Origin: Nonomuraea aurantiaca
Lineage (GTDB): Bacteria > Actinomycetota > Actinomycetes > Streptosporangiales > Streptosporangiaceae
Assembly (NCBI RefSeq): GCF_020215705.1
Contig: NZ_JAIWNB010000029.1
Span: 58,632-122,631, forward strand
DNA: 64,000 bases
Direction: 5' to 3'
The notes under the pieces are model-generated. The model saw only the letters and a list, made by a program, of their open reading frames with translations. It ran no database searches and was not told where the DNA came from. Position 1 is the first letter of the stretch; each line of letters opens with the position of its first letter. Positions 32,682 to 41,586 of the stretch are shown here, one piece after another. The position numbers were made by a program, and so were the translations under genes.

Positions 32682-34222
32682 TCAGCCGGCGCTCACTCCT
32701 CGCTGGGGGCGCCGGACTGGGACTGACCGCCGCACTGGGTGCCTCACCCGTGCGCGCGGCGGCCCGCCGTGCCCCGATCTCCGACCCCTTCCAGCTCGGC
32801 GTCGCCTCCGGCGAGCCGGCCCCCGACGGCGTGGTCCTGTGGACCCGCCTGGCCATGGACCCCGTCGCCCTCGACGGGCTCGGCGGCATGCCGTCGCGTC
32901 CCGTACCCGTCGAATGGCAGCTCGCCAAGGACGAGAACTTCCGCCACGTCGTACGGCGCGGCGCCGGCCTCGCCCGGCCCGAGGCCGCCCACAGCGTGCA
33001 CGTCGAGCTCGACGGTCTGAACCCCGGCACCGAGTACTTCTACCGCTTCAAGGCCGCCGGCGAGATCTCCCCGGTCGGCCGCACCCTGACCAGCCCCCCG
33101 CGCGGCACGCGCGGCCGCGCGCTCAACCTGTCGTTCACCTCCTGCGCCGACTACCAGACCGGCTGGTTCACCCCCTACCGCCGGATGGCCGAGGACCAGC
33201 CCGACCTGATCGCCTTCCTCGGCGACTACATCTACGAGTACGGCGACTACAAGTACCCGGTGCGCGACCAGGCCGGGGGAGAGTGCTTCGACCTGGCGGG
33301 ATACCGGCTCAGGCACGCCCAGCACAAGGCCGACCCGGAGTCCCAGCTGGCCCACGCCATCGCCCCCTGGGTGGTGGTGTGGGACGACCACGACATCGAG
33401 AACGCCTGGGCCGGCGACGTGCCCGAGCAGCCCGACCCGCCCTTCCTCGCCCGCCGGGCGGCCGCCTTCCAGGCGTACTACGAGAACATGCCGCTGCGCC
33501 GCGCCCAGAAGCCGGACGGGGCGGCGCTCAAGCTGTACCGGAGCATCCGCTGGGGCGCGATCGCCAACCTGCACCTGTTAGACACCCGCCAATATCGCGA
33601 CATCTACCCCTGCACCGGCAAGAGCGGCACCGTCGGCGCCGATTGCCAGGAGCGGTTCGCCCCCAACCGCACCATCCTCGGCGCCGCCCAGGAAGCCTGG
33701 CTCGACGGCGAGCTGCGCGGCTCGAAGGCCACCTGGGACCTGCTCGGCCAGCAGGTCTTCTTCATGGAGATGGACTGGACCAACGGCGAGGGCAAGGGCT
33801 ACTCCAACGAGGGCTGGGACGGCTACGTCGCCTCCCGCAACCGCCTGGCCGCCGCCATCGACGACTACAAACGCAACGGTGTCGTGCTCACCGGCGACGT
33901 GCACTCCCACTGGGCGGGGGAGATCAAGCGCGACTACCAGGACCCCGCCTCCAAGTCGGTCGCCGTCGAGCTCGTCACCACCTCGGTCACCAGCGCCGGC
34001 AACGGCCTGGACGAGTACCCGAACACGCAGGTCCTGCTCGACGAGAATCCGCACGTCAAGTTCTTCAACGGCCGCCGCGGCTACGTGCGGGCCAAGCTCA
34101 CCGAGCGGGAGATGAAGGTCGACTTCCGCTCGCTGTCCCGCGTCACCGAGCCCTACGCCCCCGCCTACACCTCCGGCTCCTTCGTCATCGAGCCCGGCGA
34201 CCCGGCGCTCCACCCAGCCTGA
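32678..34222 (+). CDS. phoD: PhoD-type alkaline phosphatase, Tat-secreted
   Basis: A 514-residue enzyme. The N-terminus has a twin-arginine signal (SRRSLLAGGAGLGLTAAL). Metal-site motifs of PhoD are present: FTSCADYQ, IAFLGDYIYEYG, VVVWDDHDIENAWAG and GVVLTGDVHSHWAG. PhoD enzymes bind iron and calcium and hydrolyse phosphate mono- and diesters outside the cell. Its place inside a galactosidase/ABC operon, translationally coupled to the binding protein, is unusual; it may release phosphate from a phosphorylated glycan. No PhoP-type box was recognised before it. Confidence 0.9.
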   Translation: MISRRSLLAGGAGLGLTAALGASPVRAAARRAPISDPFQLGVASGEPAPDGVVLWTRLAMDPVALDGLGGMPSRPVPVEWQLAKDENFRHVVRRGAGLARPEAAHSVHVELDGLNPGTEYFYRFKAAGEISPVGRTLTSPPRGTRGRALNLSFTSCADYQTGWFTPYRRMAEDQPDLIAFLGDYIYEYGDYKYPVRDQAGGECFDLAGYRLRHAQHKADPESQLAHAIAPWVVVWDDHDIENAWAGDVPEQPDPPFLARRAAAFQAYYENMPLRRAQKPDGAALKLYRSIRWGAIANLHLLDTRQYRDIYPCTGKSGTVGADCQERFAPNRTILGAAQEAWLDGELRGSKATWDLLGQQVFFMEMDWTNGEGKGYSNEGWDGYVASRNRLAAAIDDYKRNGVVLTGDVHSHWAGEIKRDYQDPASKSVAVELVTTSVTSAGNGLDEYPNTQVLLDENPHVKFFNGRRGYVRAKLTEREMKVDFRSLSRVTEPYAPAYTSGSFVIEPGDPALHPA

Positions 34223-34232
34223 CGGGACCCCC

Positions 34233-36173
34233 ATGCGCACAACCACGGCCGCCCTCGCGGCGGCCCTCATCGCCCTGCCCTTCGTCCCGTTACCGGGCAA
34301 TGCCGACGCCGCCCCGCAAGGGCCGCCGATGGGCTGGAGCAGCCGTACGCTCGGCTGCTCGGTCTCGGAGGCGTCCGTACGGCAGGCGGCCGACGCCCTG
34401 GCCGCGCTCGCCCCGGCCGGCTACGACCACGTCATCCTGGACGACTGCTGGCTGGCCGCCCAGCGTACGGGCGGCGCCCTGGCCCCTGACGCCACCCGCT
34501 TCCCCTCCGGCGTCAAGGCGCTGGCCGACTATCTGCACGGCAAGGGGCTCAAGCTCGGCCTGAGCCTGTCGGCGGGCACCAAGGCGTGCTCCGGCGGCGG
34601 CGCCGGCTCCTACAAGAGCGAGACCGCCGACGCCGAGCAGGTCAAGGGCTGGGGCGCCGACTACGTCAAGTACGACTGGTGCAACGTCCCCGCCGCCGAC
34701 TTCCCCGGTCAGAACGTCCAGCAGATCGCCCAGACCCTCTACCCGCGCATGCGCCAGGCCCTCGGCGACGCGATCGAGTTCGCCATGAACAACGAGGACG
34801 GCAGCACCGTGCCGTGGCTGTGGGGCAAGGAGGAGCAGGCCACCACCTGGCGGACCAACGTCTACAACAAGCCCCTTCCCGACAGCTATCCGACCATGGT
34901 CGACGTCTGGGAGACCAACCAGCTCAGGGTCCAGTACGCGGGCCCCGGGAGCTGGGCGGACCCCGACCTGCTCCAGGCGGGCCGGGGCGGCATGACCGAC
35001 GCCGAGTACCGCACCCAGGTCAGCCTCTGGGCCGTCGGCGCCGCCCCGCTCATCCTCCAGGCCGACCCGGCCAAGGCGCCGCCGGCGATCGTCGCCAACC
35101 CCAAGGTGATCGCCGTCGACCAGGACGCGCTGGGCGTGCCGGGCCGGCTCGTGACCTCCGACGGCTGGTACCACGTGCTGTCCAAGCCCCTGGCGAACGG
35201 GGATCAGGCGATCCTGCTGTTCAACGAGAGCGACCGGGCGGCGACGATCTCCACCAGGCTGAAGCCCGCCCGCTACCGTGTCGAGGAGCTGTGGACCGGC
35301 GCGGTCACGACCACGGCGGGCGACCTGGCGGCCCAGGTGCCCGCCCACGGGTCCGTGCTCTACCGGGTGAGCCAGAGCCGGGAGAAGGCCCCGCCCGCCG
35401 TGCTGGTGGAGGTGGATCCGCCCGCCTTCCCGGGCGACGACCATCCGTCCGTGCTCGAACCGGGCGTGGAACGGGAGGTCGTCACCAGGGTCACCAACAC
35501 CGGGGGCACGGACCGGCTGCGCGACGTCGAGGTGGCGCTGGCCGTACCCGAGGGGTGGCGGGCCAGGGCGCGTACGGCCACCAGGACCGGGCGGCTGGAC
35601 GGCGGCGAGAGCTTCACCGTGAAGTGGGCGGTCACGCCGCCCGCCGGAGCGGAGCTCAGGGACTACGAGATCACGGCGACCGCCGCCAAGTCCGCCGCCA
35701 CCGCCGTCGTCAAGGTCGCGCGGGCGCCCGGCTCCGGCCGGACGTACCTGAGCGACCTGCCCTGGACCCGCGTCGCCAACTACTTCGGCCCGGTCGAGAA
35801 GGACACCAGCAACGGCGACAAGGCCGCCGGAGACGGCAGGCCGATCACCATCGAGGGGGTCACGTACGCCAAGGGGCTCGGTGCTCACGCGCCCGCCGAC
35901 ATCGAGTTCTACACCGCCGGCCGCTGCTCGGCCGTCGAGTTCCAGGCCGGGATCGACGACGAGGTGGGCCGGGCGGGCTCGGCCGACCTCGAAGTCTGGG
36001 CCGACGGCGGCCGGGTCGCCCACTCGGGCATCGTCACCGGCGCGCAACCCGCCAGGAAGGTCACCGCGTCCGTGACGGGCGCCACGTACGTCCGGCTGGT
36101 CGCGACCAACGGCGGCGACAACGCCACCTCCGACCACGCCGACTTCGCCGACGCCTCCATAACCTGCCAATAG
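34233..36173 (+). CDS. Secreted GH27 alpha-galactosidase with NEW3 and NPCBM domains
   Basis: A 646-residue secreted enzyme. The signal peptide ends near residue 27 (NADA). The GH27 barrel (about 30-280) begins PPMGWSSRTLG, carries the nucleophile aspartate in VKYDWCN (about 148) and the acid/base aspartate in SWADPDLLQ. A C-terminal barrel-associated beta domain is followed by a NEW3-type linker domain (about 385-495) and an NPCBM galactose-binding-like domain (about 505-645, with GLGAHAPADIEFYT). It cuts terminal alpha-galactose from polymers outside the cell, feeding the ABC system of the same operon. Confidence 0.93.
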   Translation: MRTTTAALAAALIALPFVPLPGNADAAPQGPPMGWSSRTLGCSVSEASVRQAADALAALAPAGYDHVILDDCWLAAQRTGGALAPDATRFPSGVKALADYLHGKGLKLGLSLSAGTKACSGGGAGSYKSETADAEQVKGWGADYVKYDWCNVPAADFPGQNVQQIAQTLYPRMRQALGDAIEFAMNNEDGSTVPWLWGKEEQATTWRTNVYNKPLPDSYPTMVDVWETNQLRVQYAGPGSWADPDLLQAGRGGMTDAEYRTQVSLWAVGAAPLILQADPAKAPPAIVANPKVIAVDQDALGVPGRLVTSDGWYHVLSKPLANGDQAILLFNESDRAATISTRLKPARYRVEELWTGAVTTTAGDLAAQVPAHGSVLYRVSQSREKAPPAVLVEVDPPAFPGDDHPSVLEPGVEREVVTRVTNTGGTDRLRDVEVALAVPEGWRARARTATRTGRLDGGESFTVKWAVTPPAGAELRDYEITATAAKSAATAVVKVARAPGSGRTYLSDLPWTRVANYFGPVEKDTSNGDKAAGDGRPITIEGVTYAKGLGAHAPADIEFYTAGRCSAVEFQAGIDDEVGRAGSADLEVWADGGRVAHSGIVTGAQPARKVTASVTGATYVRLVATNGGDNATSDHADFADASITCQ

Positions 36174-36184
36174 GAAGAGAGCTC

Positions 36185-37789
36185 ATGATCGTTCCCAAGC
36201 CCGTCCGGTACGAGATCCGGCAGGGGCGGTTCGTCCTCGATCGGGAGACCTCGGTGACGGCGCCGCCGCCGCTGGGCGAGGTCGCCTCCTGGCTGCGGGG
36301 CGAGCTGAGCCCGGTCGTCGGCGGGGAGCTGCTGCCGGGGCCGGGCTCGGGAACGATCACGCTCGGGCTCCGCGACGACCTGCCGCCCGAGGCGTACCGG
36401 CTGAGTGTGGCCGACGACGGCGTCATGATCGAGGGCGGTGGTCCGGCGGGGGTGTTCTACGGCGCGCAGAGCCTGCGGCAGCTGCTCCCGCCCGCCGCGT
36501 TCAGGAAGGCGTCGGCGGGCGGGCCGCTGGTGCTGCCCGCCGTCCTGATCGAGGACGAGCCGAGGTTCGGGTGGCGCGGCTGCATCCTCGACGTCGCCCG
36601 GCATTTCCTGGTCAAGCATGAGGTGCTGCGCTTCATCGACCTGATGGCCCTGCACAAGCTCAACGTGCTGCACCTGCACCTCACCGACGACCAGGGCTGG
36701 CGCGTCGAGATCAAGCGCTATCCCCGGCTGACCGAGGTCGGCGCCTGGCGCAAGGAGAGCCAGACCGGCTGGAACGGCGCCATGGACGGCCGCCCGCACG
36801 GCGGCTGCTACACGCAGGACGACATCCGGGAGATCGTGGCCTACGCGGCGCGCCGGCACGTCACCGTCGTGCCCGAGATCGACCTGCCCGGCCACACCCA
36901 GGCCGCCATCGCCGCCCACCCCGAGCTGGGCAACCTCGACACCCCGCTGGAGGTGCGCACCACCTGGGGCGTCGGGGTGAACGTGCTGAACGTCGAGGAG
37001 AGCACGATCACCTTCTTCCAGAACGTCTTCGACGAGGTGCTGGAGCTGTTCCCGAGCCCGTACGTGTGCGTCGGCGGCGACGAGTGCCGCAAGGACCAGT
37101 GGCGCGACAGCCCCGCCGCGCGGCGCCGCATCCGCGAGCTCGGGCTGCGGGACGAGGAGGAGCTGCAGAGCTGGTTCATCCGCCGCTTCGACGACTACCT
37201 GGCCGAGCGCGGCCGCCGGCTGGTGGGCTGGGACGAGATCCTGGAAGGCGGTCTCGCGCCGGGCGCCGTGGTGGCCTCCTGGCGCGGCGACCTCGGGGCG
37301 GTGTCGGCGGCCCGCGCCGGGCACGACGTGATCACCTGTCCCAACACCTCCGTGTACTTCGACTACCGGCAGGGGCCGGGGGAGGACGAGCCGGTGCCGT
37401 TCGGGACCGTGCTGACGCTGGAGGACGTGTATGCGTTCGAGCCGGTTCCGGAGGAGTTGCGCGACGATCCGGCCGGGGCGCGGGTCCTCGGGTCGCAGTG
37501 CGGTCTGTGGAGTGAGCTGATCGACTCCAACCGGCGCATGGACTACATGGCCTTCCCGAGGGTGGCGGCGTTCGCGGAGACGGTGTGGAGCCCGCCCGGC
37601 CGGGACCTGGCCGACTTCCGCCTGCGGCTGGCGGCCCACCTGCCACGGCTGTCGGCGATCGGGGTGGAGTACCGGCCGGAGGCGGGGCCGCTGCCCTGGC
37701 AGACCATGCCCGGCGTCCCCGGCCGCCCGGAGGACCACGCGCGGTGGCAGGCCAAGATCGACGCCTGGACGAGCAACCTCCGGAGTTAA
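36185..37789 (+). CDS. GH20 beta-N-acetylhexosaminidase
   Basis: A 534-residue enzyme from the ATG at 36185 (GAAGAGAGC upstream). An N-terminal alpha/beta domain ends with PAGVFYGAQSLRQLLP. The GH20 barrel begins RFGWRGCILDVARHF and contains HLHLTDDQGWR, EIDLPGHTQAA and the catalytic D299-E300 pair in VGGDECRKDQW. It releases terminal GlcNAc or GalNAc with substrate-assisted catalysis. No signal peptide is seen, so it acts in the cytoplasm on imported saccharides, or it is exported another way. It is last in the operon and its stop overlaps that of the convergent DUF2087 gene. Confidence 0.93.
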   Translation: MIVPKPVRYEIRQGRFVLDRETSVTAPPPLGEVASWLRGELSPVVGGELLPGPGSGTITLGLRDDLPPEAYRLSVADDGVMIEGGGPAGVFYGAQSLRQLLPPAAFRKASAGGPLVLPAVLIEDEPRFGWRGCILDVARHFLVKHEVLRFIDLMALHKLNVLHLHLTDDQGWRVEIKRYPRLTEVGAWRKESQTGWNGAMDGRPHGGCYTQDDIREIVAYAARRHVTVVPEIDLPGHTQAAIAAHPELGNLDTPLEVRTTWGVGVNVLNVEESTITFFQNVFDEVLELFPSPYVCVGGDECRKDQWRDSPAARRRIRELGLRDEEELQSWFIRRFDDYLAERGRRLVGWDEILEGGLAPGAVVASWRGDLGAVSAARAGHDVITCPNTSVYFDYRQGPGEDEPVPFGTVLTLEDVYAFEPVPEELRDDPAGARVLGSQCGLWSELIDSNRRMDYMAFPRVAAFAETVWSPPGRDLADFRLRLAAHLPRLSAIGVEYRPEAGPLPWQTMPGVPGRPEDHARWQAKIDAWTSNLRS

Positions 37790-38283
37790 AGCTCCACCGG
37801 CCCGCCGCTGCGCCAGTAGACGTTGTCGTGCCTCGACAGCAGGTCCTCGTCCACCAGGTAGCGGCGCAACGCCGCGTAGTCATCGTGGAAGGCCCGCAGC
37901 GCCACGTTCACGTCCTTCTCCGGATAGCGCACGCCGGGCTCGAACACCCGCGAGATGTAGCGCAGCACCACGAGCCGCTTGTCCCGTTTCGTGGGCATGG
38001 TCGCCAGCCGCCCGTCCACCAGGAACGTCCGGAGCAGCCGTTCCTCGGCGCCGACCGCGTCCGAGGGCTCAGCGGCCCGCGCCCGGAGCAGCTCGCGGAA
38101 CTTCTCCGGCGCCGCCCGCCACGCGCCGTCCTCGCCGCGCACGGCCAGCCCACCGGCGGCCAGCCGGGCGAGGACCTTCGGCGACAGCCCGTCGGTGACA
38201 CCGAGGACCAGCGAGGCGAACGCCCGGAGCGTGTCGTCCTGGGCGAGCAGACCGAGCACTCGTCGGTTCTCTTCATCGCTCAT
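37786..38283 (-). CDS. DUF2087 domain protein
   Basis: A 165-residue protein. The C-terminal half is DUF2087: RLATMPTKRDKRLVVLRYIS, then FEPGVRYPEKDVNVALRAFH and DYAALRRYLVDEDLLSR. The N-terminal half looks like a winged helix (LAALAAGGLAVRGEDGAW-like wing region). This domain is often fused to ArsR-type regulators; here it appears alone as a probable DNA-binding protein of unknown target. The ATG at 38283 is preferred; 38301 is possible. Confidence 0.8.
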   Translation of the reverse strand: MSDEENRRVLGLLAQDDTLRAFASLVLGVTDGLSPKVLARLAAGGLAVRGEDGAWRAAPEKFRELLRARAAEPSDAVGAEERLLRTFLVDGRLATMPTKRDKRLVVLRYISRVFEPGVRYPEKDVNVALRAFHDDYAALRRYLVDEDLLSRHDNVYWRSGGPVEL

Positions 38284-38408
38284 TCGGATATTTTGTCCCA
38301 TGATCGCCGGATCGATGCCTGCGCTGGAACCCTCGCCGAATGTCCCGATCTTGAGACATTGTCATGACCTTATGACGAACTTGTCTATCGGAGACTTGAG
38401 GAACGGGC

Positions 38409-38446
38409 GTGTGCCGGAGCGCCCTTGCCAGTCCGCTCCGGCACAC
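38409..38446. terminator. Strong hairpin between DUF2087 promoter region and the helicase 3' end
   Basis: A perfect 13-bp stem (GTGTGCCGGAGCG and its complement) with a 12-base loop, ten bases after the helicase stop. No T-run follows, as is common in actinobacteria. Confidence 0.65.
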
Positions 38447-38456
38447 GGCTATCTCG

Positions 38457-40955
38457 TCAGAGCCGGTTGAGCCCCTGTACGTGCACCACCGCGCGGCCCT
38501 CCTCATCGGAGGCGGCCAGGTCGATCTGCGCGTCGATGCCCCAGTCGCCGTCACCCGCCGGGTCCTTGACGGTCTGGCGCACCTTCCACAGCCCGCTCTC
38601 CTCCTCGATGCGCAGCAGCGCGGGACCCCGCGCGTCGGCATCGGTGAAGATCTCCTCGTGCTCGGCGTAGTAGGCGTCGAGCGCCGCGCCCCAGTCGACG
38701 TCGGGCGCCAGCTCCGCCAGCTCGTCCTCCTTCTCGATGGCGCAGAGCTCGACCAGGCGGAACATCGCGTTGCGCACCAGCACCCGGAACGCCCGCGTGT
38801 TGGCGGTGACCGGGCGGACCTTGGCCTCCAGCTGCTCCTGGCGCTCCAGCGCCTCCCCGGGGTTGGCCAGCTGCTCCCACTCGTCGATCAGCGACGAGTC
38901 GACCTGCCTGACCAGCTCGCCCAGCCACTCGATCAGGTCGATCAGGTCCTCGGTCTTGAGGTGCTCGGGGACCGTGCGCGACAGCGTCCGGTAGGCGTCG
39001 GCCAGGTAGCGCAGCACCGTGCCCTCCGACCTGGCCAGCTCGTAGAACTGGATGTAGTCGGCGAACGTCATCGCCCGCTCGTACATGTCGCGCACCACGC
39101 TCTTCGGGCTGACCGTGTAGTCGCCCACCCACGGATGCCCGTGCCGGTAGGTCTCATAGGCCCCGAGCAGCAGATCGTCCAGCGGCATCGGATACATGAC
39201 CTCGGCCAGCTGCTCCATCCGCTCCTCGTACTCGATGCCGTCGGCCTTCATCTGCGCGACCGCCTCGCCCCTGGCCTTCTTCAGCTGGGCCGACAGGATC
39301 TGGCGCGGATCGTCGAGGATGGACTCCACGATCGACACCATGTCGAGGGCGTAGCTCGGCGAGTCGTGGTCGAGCAGGTCGAAGGCGGCCAGCGCGAAGG
39401 TGGACAGCGCCTGATTGAGCGCGAAGTCCTCTTGCAGGTCGATCGTCAGCCTGGCCCGCCTGCCCTGCTCGTCGGCCTCCCTGAGCTGCTCCACGATGCC
39501 GCCCGCGAGCAGCGACCGGTAGATGGCGATGGCCTGGCTGATGTGCCGCCGCTGCCACTTGCGGTCCTCGTGGTTGTCGGTGAGCAGGTGCTTCATCGCC
39601 TGGAAGCAGTCGCCGGGCCGGTTGATGACCGCGAGCAGCATGGCGTTGGTGACCTTGAACCGGGAGTTGAGCGGCTCGGGCTCGGCGGTCTGCAGCTTCT
39701 CGAACGTCTCCTCGCTCCAGCCGACGAAGCCCTCCGGCGGCTTCTTGCGGGCGTAGCCGCGCCGCCGCTTCGGGTCGTCGCCGATCTTCGCCAGCGCCTT
39801 GGCGTTCTCGATGTCGTGCTCGGGCGCCTGGCAGGCGACATAGCCGATGGTGTCGAAGCCGGCCCTCCCGGCCCGGCCGGCGATCTGGTGGAACTCGCGG
39901 GCGCGCAGGCGGCGCACCTTGTTGCCGTCGTACTTGGACAGCGCGGTGAACAGCACGGTCCGGATCGGCACGTTGACGCCGACGCCGAGGGTGTCGGTGC
40001 CGCAGATGACCTTCAGCAGGCCGGCCTGGGCCAGCCGCTCCACCAGCCGCCGGTATTTGGGCAGCATCCCGGCGTGGTGGACGCCGATGCCGTGGCGTAC
40101 GAGGCGGGACAGGGCGCGGCCGAACCGGGTGGTGAAGCGGAAGCCGCCGATCAGCGTGGCGATGGCCTCCTTCTCGGCCTTCGTCGACATGTTGATGGAC
40201 ATCAGGGACTGCGCCCGCTCCATGGCGGCGGCCTGGGTGAAGTGCACGACATAGACCGGAGCCTGGCCGGTGCGGAGCATCTCCTCCAGCGTCTCGTGGA
40301 GGGGCGTCATCCGGTAGGAGTAGATCAGCGGCACCGGCCGCTCGGTGTGCTTGACGACCGAGGTGGGCCGGCCGGTGCGCCGGGTCAGATCGCGCTCGAA
40401 CATCGAGACGTCGCCGAGTGTGGCCGACATCAGGATGAACTGGACGTTCGGCAGCTCCAGCAGCGGCACCTGCCACGCCCAGCCCCGGTCGGGCTCGGCG
40501 TAGAAGTGGAACTCGTCCATGACGACCTGGCCGATGTCGGCCGCCGCGCCGTCGCGCAGCGCGACGTTGGCCAGGATCTCGGCCGTGCAGCAGATGATCG
40601 GGGCGCCCGGGTTGACGCTGGCGTCGCCGGTCATCATGCCGACGTTCTCGGTGCCGAAGACGGAGACGAGGTCGAAGAACTTCTCCGACACCAGCGCCTT
40701 GATCGGCGCGGTGTAGAAGGTGCGTACGTCCCTGGTCAGCGCGGCGAAGTGGGCGCCCGCCGCGACCAGGCTCTTTCCGGAGCCCGTCGGGGTGGACAGG
40801 ATCACGTTGCTCCCGGAGACGACTTCGATGAGCGCCTCCTCCTGGGCGGGATAGAGCGTGAGCCCCCGTTCGGAGTTCCAGGAGACGAACGCGTCGAAAA
40901 TAGCGTCCGGGTCGGCGTCGATCTCTTCCGGCAGTCGGTCAACGAGGAGGCTCAC
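38457..40955 (-). CDS. Ski2-like DEAD/DEAH-box RNA helicase
   Basis: An 832-residue helicase. I choose the GTG at 40955, which gives the start SLLVDRLPEEIDADPDAIF; the extra upstream residues look non-coding. Motifs in order: I (LSTPTGSGKS, about residue 53), Ia (YTAPIKALVSEK), II (DEFH), III (SATLG), then VHHAGMLPKYRRL and VI (QIAGRAGRAG). The C-terminal third is helical, as in Ski2/Mtr4/HelY proteins. It is a probable RNA remodelling enzyme, widespread in actinobacteria and not linked to the neighbouring genes. Confidence 0.92.
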   Translation of the reverse strand: MSLLVDRLPEEIDADPDAIFDAFVSWNSERGLTLYPAQEEALIEVVSGSNVILSTPTGSGKSLVAAGAHFAALTRDVRTFYTAPIKALVSEKFFDLVSVFGTENVGMMTGDASVNPGAPIICCTAEILANVALRDGAAADIGQVVMDEFHFYAEPDRGWAWQVPLLELPNVQFILMSATLGDVSMFERDLTRRTGRPTSVVKHTERPVPLIYSYRMTPLHETLEEMLRTGQAPVYVVHFTQAAAMERAQSLMSINMSTKAEKEAIATLIGGFRFTTRFGRALSRLVRHGIGVHHAGMLPKYRRLVERLAQAGLLKVICGTDTLGVGVNVPIRTVLFTALSKYDGNKVRRLRAREFHQIAGRAGRAGFDTIGYVACQAPEHDIENAKALAKIGDDPKRRRGYARKKPPEGFVGWSEETFEKLQTAEPEPLNSRFKVTNAMLLAVINRPGDCFQAMKHLLTDNHEDRKWQRRHISQAIAIYRSLLAGGIVEQLREADEQGRRARLTIDLQEDFALNQALSTFALAAFDLLDHDSPSYALDMVSIVESILDDPRQILSAQLKKARGEAVAQMKADGIEYEERMEQLAEVMYPMPLDDLLLGAYETYRHGHPWVGDYTVSPKSVVRDMYERAMTFADYIQFYELARSEGTVLRYLADAYRTLSRTVPEHLKTEDLIDLIEWLGELVRQVDSSLIDEWEQLANPGEALERQEQLEAKVRPVTANTRAFRVLVRNAMFRLVELCAIEKEDELAELAPDVDWGAALDAYYAEHEEIFTDADARGPALLRIEEESGLWKVRQTVKDPAGDGDWGIDAQIDLAASDEEGRAVVHVQGLNRL

Positions 40956-41026
40956 ACCCTCTATCCTGCCGAAGTTTGCCGAATGCTCGAACCCGAGCCG
41001 GCCCGCCGGCCCGCGATTCCCGCGGG

Positions 41027-41527
41027 TTACGGGAGTTCGAGCTGGTAAAGGATGGTGTCGATCCATCGCCCGTGCTTGAAACCGACCGACTTCAGCCGGC
41101 CCGCCTCCGCGAATCCGAACGCCGCGTGCAGCTTCAGCGAGGCCGGGTCACCGCCGTCGGCGATCACCGCGATCATCTGCCGGGCGCCGCTCTCGCCGGT
41201 GCGGGCGATCAGCTCGCCGAGCAGCCGGCGTCCCAGCCCGCGCCCGGTCGCCTCCGGCGAGAGGTAGATCGTGTCCTCCACGGTGTGCCGGTAGGCCGGC
41301 TTGGGGCGGTAGCGCCCGCAGTAGGCGAACCCCAGCACCCGGCCGCCCTCCTCCTTGGCCACCAGGAACGGCAGGCCCGCCTCGGCGATCGCCGCCGCCT
41401 TCAGCCGCCACGCCGCCACGTCGAGGGGCGTCTCGTCGAAGGTGGCCACCGACTCCGTCACATAGTGCGCGTAGATCTCGGCGACGGCGGGCAGGTCAGT
41501 CTCGGACACAGGCTGGATGAGCGTCAT
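41027..41527 (-). CDS. GNAT-family acetyltransferase, phosphinothricin-acetyltransferase-like
   Basis: A 166-residue enzyme. The pattern VAEIYAHYVTESVATFDE, PFLVAKEEGGRVLGFAYCG, YRHTVEDTIYLSPEATGRGLG and FKHGRWIDTILYQLEL closely follows the Pat/Bar/YncA group, which acetylates phosphinothricin, methionine sulfoximine or sulfone analogues. The RGLGRRLL segment is the acetyl-CoA loop. Real substrate is uncertain. It lies upstream of the helicase on the same strand with 71 bases between. Confidence 0.9.
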   Translation of the reverse strand: MTLIQPVSETDLPAVAEIYAHYVTESVATFDETPLDVAAWRLKAAAIAEAGLPFLVAKEEGGRVLGFAYCGRYRPKPAYRHTVEDTIYLSPEATGRGLGRRLLGELIARTGESGARQMIAVIADGGDPASLKLHAAFGFAEAGRLKSVGFKHGRWIDTILYQLELP

Positions 41528-41586
41528 AGAACCGCATTCTTAGACGATTCGTGTGACCATCATGTTTCCGCATCCTCACCCGCGCG

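Noticed and set aside
38409..41048. An 879-residue plus-strand frame
   Set aside because: It is antisense to the Ski2-like helicase, whose motifs are all present on the minus strand.
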